64,000 nucleotides of DNA, taken from assembly GCF_013377085.1 (NCBI RefSeq), contig NZ_JACAAX010000029.1, forward strand, positions 1 through 64,000, written 5' to 3'. The DNA is from Rhodoplanes sp. (GTDB lineage Bacteria; Pseudomonadota; Alphaproteobacteria; Rhizobiales; Xanthobacteraceae). Numbering within the stretch: the first letter of the stretch is position 1; the number at the start of each line of letters is the position of its first letter. The notes beneath the pieces were generated by a model, which saw nothing but the letters and a program-made list of their open reading frames with translations, had not been told where the DNA came from and did not search any database. The translations under genes were made by a program, and so were the position numbers. Below are positions 60,669-64,000 of this stretch, one piece after another.

Positions 60669-61482
60669 CCCCTCCGGAACGGACCCGTCCGGCGCGGACC
60701 CGTCCGCCGCGAACCCGGTGCTCGTCTCGCCCCACACCGAGGTCGGCGCTCCCATCGTGCGAATCACCGCCCTGCGCAAGTCGTTCGGCACCAACGAGGT
60801 GCTGAAGGGCATCGACCTCGACGTCATGCGCGGCGAGGTGGTGGCCGTCATCGGCAAGAGCGGCTCGGGCAAGAGCACCCTGCTGCGCTGCATCAACGGG
60901 CTCGAGGTGTTTCAGGAGGGCTCGCTCAGCGTCGACGGCAAGCCGCTGCTGCACGACAGCGCCCTCGCCATGCGCGAGCTGCGCCAGCGCGTCGGCATGA
61001 TCTTCCAGAGCTTCAACCTGTTCCCGCATTTGTCCGTCGGCCGCAACGTGATGCTGGCGCCGCGCCTGGTGAAAAAGCGCAGGGCGGACGAGAACGAGGC
61101 GCGCGCACGCCAGCTCCTGGCCCGCGTCGGGCTGGCGGAAAAGTTCGACGCCATGCCGGACCAGCTCTCCGGCGGCCAGCAGCAGCGCGTCGCCATCGCG
61201 CGGGCGCTCGCCATGGACCCGGCCGTGATGCTGTGCGACGAAATCACCAGCGCGCTCGATCCGGAACTGGTGGGCGAGGTGCTGCGGGTGGTGGAATCGC
61301 TGGCCGAGGACGGCATGACGCTGCTGATGGTGACCCACGAGATGGGCTTCGCCCGAAAGGTCGCCGACCGCATCATCTTCATGGATCGGGGCCGGGTGCA
61401 CGAGTCCGGCCCCCCGGACAAGATCTTCGGCCACCCCGAGACACCGGAGCTCAAGCAGTTCCTGTCGTCGCTGCACGATTGA
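60652..61482 (+). CDS. Polar amino-acid ABC transporter ATPase
   Basis: A 276-residue nucleotide-binding subunit. Walker [11 protein letters not shown] (about 71-80), Q-loop [14 protein letters not shown] signature [18 protein letters not shown], Walker [16 protein letters not shown] and H-loop [15 protein letters not shown]. An extra N-terminal tail (about 1-35) carries the repeated [17 protein letters not shown]. The start at ATG 60652 has an AAGGAAG site; TTG 60625 is rejected. Confidence 0.95.
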   Translation: MSASADPSGTDPSGADPSAANPVLVSPHTEVGAPIVRITALRKSFGTNEVLKGIDLDVMRGEVVAVIGKSGSGKSTLLRCINGLEVFQEGSLSVDGKPLLHDSALAMRELRQRVGMIFQSFNLFPHLSVGRNVMLAPRLVKKRRADENEARARQLLARVGLAEKFDAMPDQLSGGQQQRVAIARALAMDPAVMLCDEITSALDPELVGEVLRVVESLAEDGMTLLMVTHEMGFARKVADRIIFMDRGRVHESGPPDKIFGHPETPELKQFLSSLHD

Positions 61483-61500
61483 GGAGAACGTTCAGCACTT

Positions 61501-61624
61501 GGTCATTCCGGGGCGCGGGCCGCAGGCCCGCGAGCCCGGAATCCATACGCCCGGTGCCGATTGTTATCGAAAGACAGGGACTATGGATCCCGGGCTCGGC
61601 CCCCCGGGCCGCCCCGGGACGACG
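61501..61624. repeat. Palindromic repeat family B, copy 3
   Basis: GGTCATTCCGGGGCGCGGGC at the left, GGAATCCATACGCC in the middle, then TATGGATCCCGGGCTCG and GCCCCGGGACGACGG at the right. It lies between the convergent ATPase and CoA-transferase genes and may act as a shared terminator hairpin. Confidence 0.8.
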
Positions 61625-61642
61625 GGCTGAAGCGCCCTGTGC

Positions 61643-63160
61643 TCACGCGCTCTTCGCGTGCGCCGCCTTCCAATCGGGGAGGAAGCGGAACGCCTCGTGG
61701 AGCAGATGCGGCGTGTGCTGGCCCGGCGACAGTTCCAGCGCCCGATTGAAGTACTCGATGAGGGCCGGCTTGTAGTCGGGATGCGCGCAGTTCTCGATCA
61801 CGACCTTGGCGCGCTGCTTGGGCGACAGGCCGCGCAGATCCGCGAGGCCTTGCTCGGTGACGATCACGTGGACGTCGTGCTCGGTGTGATCGACGTGGGT
61901 GACCATCGGGACGATGCAGGAGATCGCGCCCTTCTTGGCGGTCGACGGGGTCATGAAGATCGACAGGAAGGCGTTGCGGGCGAAGTCGCCCGAACCGCCG
62001 ATGCCGTTCATGATCGCGGTGCCGCCGATATGCGTCGAGTTCACGTTGCCGTAGATGTCCGCCTCGATCAGGCCGTTCATGGCGATGATGCCGAGGCGAC
62101 GGATCACCTCCGGATGATTGCTGATCTCCTGCGGGCGCAGGATCACGTTCTTCTTCAGCTCGGCGACGTTACGGTTGAACTCGACCGCCGCCTCCGGGCT
62201 GAGCGACACGGCGGTCGCCGAGGCGAACCGCATCTTGCCGGCCTTGATGAGGTCGAGCATGCCGTCCTGCAGCACCTCGGTGTAGGCCGTCAGATCCTCG
62301 AACGGACCGTCGGCCAGGCCGCTGAGCACCGCGTTGGCGACGTTGCCGACGCCCGACTGCAGCGGCAGCATGCTGCGCGGCAGACGGCCCCGCTTCACCT
62401 CGTGGTCGAGGAACTCCAGGATGTGGCCGGCGATCCTCTTGGAGTTCTCGTCGGGCGGCGAGAACGGGGTATTGCGGTCCGGGCTGTCGGTCTCGATCAC
62501 CGCGACGACCTTGCTGAGGTCGACGTTGTAGTAGCGGTCGCCGATGCGGTCGCCCGGGTTGTTGATCGGAACCGGACGACGATCCGGCGGGCGGCGGGTG
62601 CCGTAGTAGATGTCGTGCATGCCGTCGATGCCGAGATTCACCCACGAGTTCACCTCGAGGATGATCTTGTCGGCCTGGTCGAGCCAGGTCTTGTTGTTGC
62701 CGATCGAGTTCGCCGGAAGGAGCCGGCCGTCCTCGAGCGCGGCGGCGACCTCGACCACGGCCACGTCGAGCTTGCCGAGGAAGCCGAACCAGGCGTACTG
62801 GGCGACGTGCGAGAGATGGATGTCGGTGTACTCCATCTCGCCGGAGTTGATCTGCTTGCGGCAGTTCGGGTCCGATTGATAGGGCAGCCGCATCGCGAAG
62901 CCGTTGACCTTGGCGAGCGCGCCGTCGAGCTCGGGCGCCGTCGAGGCGCCGGTCCACACGCCGACCCGGAACGGCTCGCCGCGCGCATGCGCCGCCTCGA
63001 TGCGCTGCGCCAGCGCGAGCGGCACCTCCTTCGGGTAGCCGGCGCCCGTGAACCCGCTCATCCCCACATTGGCGCCGGGCGGGATGAGGGCTGCGGCCTC
63101 TGCGGCCGTCATGATCTTGGAGCGGAGGGCGGGATTGAGAATGCGGGATGCGTTGGGCAT
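61643..63160 (-). CDS. Acetyl-CoA hydrolase / succinyl-CoA:acetate CoA-transferase
   Basis: A 505-residue class I CoA-transferase. Features: an N-terminal CoA-site segment (GANVGMSGFTGAGYPKEVPL), SIGNNKTWLDQADKIILEVN and the glycine loop GIGGSGDFARNAFLS (about 405-419), which is like AarC-type enzymes. It moves CoA between succinate and acetate, or hydrolyses acetyl-CoA. Length is normal. ATG 63160 gives the usual N-terminus; a longer open frame to 63358 has no family match. Confidence 0.93.
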   Translation of the reverse strand: MPNASRILNPALRSKIMTAAEAAALIPPGANVGMSGFTGAGYPKEVPLALAQRIEAAHARGEPFRVGVWTGASTAPELDGALAKVNGFAMRLPYQSDPNCRKQINSGEMEYTDIHLSHVAQYAWFGFLGKLDVAVVEVAAALEDGRLLPANSIGNNKTWLDQADKIILEVNSWVNLGIDGMHDIYYGTRRPPDRRPVPINNPGDRIGDRYYNVDLSKVVAVIETDSPDRNTPFSPPDENSKRIAGHILEFLDHEVKRGRLPRSMLPLQSGVGNVANAVLSGLADGPFEDLTAYTEVLQDGMLDLIKAGKMRFASATAVSLSPEAAVEFNRNVAELKKNVILRPQEISNHPEVIRRLGIIAMNGLIEADIYGNVNSTHIGGTAIMNGIGGSGDFARNAFLSIFMTPSTAKKGAISCIVPMVTHVDHTEHDVHVIVTEQGLADLRGLSPKQRAKVVIENCAHPDYKPALIEYFNRALELSPGQHTPHLLHEAFRFLPDWKAAHAKSA

Positions 63161-63571
63161 GGCGTCCGTTCGGTGCAGATGGTTCGGGGGGAGCACGACC
63201 TGACGTGCACCTATAGGCCCTCGCAGGAGCGAACTATCCGACGAACAACTTACAGAGGGTCCCCGAATGCCTCCCATGCGCCCCGCACGGCACGAGCGTC
63301 GGTAGAGCCGCGGCGCCGCTTCACGTGCCACGAGTCGCGGCGCCTGCCGGAGCGGCACGCTGCCTGAAATGGCGCCACCCGGCCGTCAGGCCGGCGCGGC
63401 GCTCACGGCATTAACCGTTAATCAAAGCGGATCGCTTACCGTGGCGTGTGGTCCGCCTGCCGACGGTGTCACCGACGCCGGCCGCGCGGGCGGACGCGAC
63501 CGGGCCTTCGTCGCGGCGCATCCCTGCGTCTGCCATCGCGGGCCGCCCTCCGTTTTGAGGCGCGCAGCGCA
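63161..63571. other. Intergenic region, divergent
   Basis: 410 bases between the CoA-transferase and the DUF2336 gene. It holds TTAA-CCG-TTAA at 63411-63421 (too close for a CtrA box) and a GCCGGC-rich palindrome near 63381-63396. No gene is supported. Confidence 0.5.
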
Positions 63572-64000
63572 ATGCCAGAACCGTTTCGTCTGATGGACGA
63601 GCTCGACGAGACGCTGGCGAGCGGCTCCACCCCCAGTCGCACGCGTCTCCTGCGGCGGGTCACCGACCTCTATCTCGACGGCGCCATCCACTATTCCGAC
63701 GAGCAGATCTCCCTGTTCGACGATGTCCTCGGCCGGCTCCTGTCCGACATCGAGGAGAGCGCCAAGCGCGAGCTCGCCCGCCGGCTCGCGGCGGCGCCCA
63801 TGCCGCCCCCGAAAGTCGCCCGCACGCTGGCGCTCGACGAGACGCCGGCCGTGGCGGCGCCGCTGCTGATCCACAACGCCAACCTCGACGACGCCGACCT
63901 GCTGGCCTGTGCGCGCAAGGGCAGCCAGGTGCATCTCCTGGCGATCACCAAGCGCCCGGTGGTGAACGAGCCGGTCACCGACGTGCTGGTGGTGCGCGGC
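63572..64000 (+). CDS. DUF2336 family protein, truncated by the window end
   Basis: 143 codons are open to the last base with no stop. The start MPEPFRLMDELDETL is followed by helical repeats (VTDLYLDGAIHYSDEQI, LFDDVLGRLLSDIEESAKR, ELARRLAAAP) and LDDADLLACARKGSQVHL, typical of DUF2336 proteins, which are about 360-380 residues and of unclear role in alphaproteobacteria. ATG 63572 is used; ATG 63593 is also possible. The rest lies outside this window. Confidence 0.85.
   Translation, partial: MPEPFRLMDELDETLASGSTPSRTRLLRRVTDLYLDGAIHYSDEQISLFDDVLGRLLSDIEESAKRELARRLAAAPMPPPKVARTLALDETPAVAAPLLIHNANLDDADLLACARKGSQVHLLAITKRPVVNEPVTDVLVVRG

Noticed and set aside
63411-63421. A CtrA box before the DUF2336 gene
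   Set aside because: The TTAA pair is only three bases apart, so it does not match the consensus spacing.

Overview
The window looks like chromosomal DNA from a high-GC alphaproteobacterium of the order Hyphomicrobiales (Rhizobiales), probably on the Bradyrhizobium/Rhodopseudomonas/Rhodoplanes side. The evidence is gene content and order: ctrA divergent from fliI-fliJ, flhA, a cheA-cheW-cheY-cheB-cheR operon next to chpT, an EipA/DUF1134 protein, bacteriophytochromes, and several families of long palindromic intergenic repeats typical of this group. The genus is a guess; the order is well supported.

Layout. 0-1.3 kb: a tyrosine integrase, possibly the edge of an island that continues to the left. 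1.5-8.0 kb: a catabolic cluster divergent around an IclR regulator. The minus side carries iclR, a dihydroorotate-dehydrogenase-like flavoprotein, an MFS carrier and a DUF6282 hydrolase-like protein. The plus side carries an HpcH/HpaI aldolase and a cupin. 8.3-16.7 kb: a signalling block with an orphan NarL-type regulator, two tandem bacteriophytochrome kinases, a single-domain response regulator, a receiver-histidine kinase hybrid and a LuxR-type protein. 17-20.2 kb: two exported proteins, one a predicted cysteine-hydrolase-like protein and one NlpC/P60. 20.4 kb: tRNA-Lys(CTT). 20.7-29.5 kb: an LTXXQ/Spy-like protein, flhA, a small membrane protein, an ECF sigma/anti-sigma pair, fliJ, fliI and ctrA. 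30-36.8 kb: the chemotaxis operon and chpT. 36.9-41.1 kb: cysQ, a YHS protein, EipA, a coiled-coil membrane protein and a DUF2927 protein. 41.2-42.0 kb: an RNA-rich non-coding stretch. 42-47.5 kb: a Cu/Ag-type RND efflux operon. 47.6-52.5 kb: an unsaturated-uronide pathway (GH88, SDR, kdgK, eda). 53.2-58 kb: an unknown protein, an EamA carrier and a GGDEF-EAL protein. 58.5-61.5 kb: a polar amino-acid ABC transporter. 61.6-63.2 kb: an acetyl-CoA hydrolase/CoA-transferase. The right edge holds the start of a DUF2336 protein.

How the genes fit together. ChpT and CtrA are two members of the CckA-ChpT-CtrA cell-cycle phosphorelay and lie beside flagellar and chemotaxis genes. A perfect TTAA-N7-TTAA CtrA box sits upstream of cheA, and the ctrA/fliI intergenic region holds five GANTC (CcrM) sites. 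The phytochrome block has the parts of a red/far-red phosphorelay with overlapping reading frames. The uronide cluster can take a GH88 product through 2-keto-3-deoxygluconate to pyruvate and glyceraldehyde-3-phosphate, although no KduI is seen.

The least explained parts are: the 41.2-41.8 kb stretch, with a tRNA-Cys-like gene carrying an abnormal 8-bp anticodon stem and two copies of a structured RNA-like element with a compensatory base-pair change; a 224-bp MITE-like element nested in an older palindrome at 9.1-9.3 kb; and the unrecognised protein at 53.2 kb.
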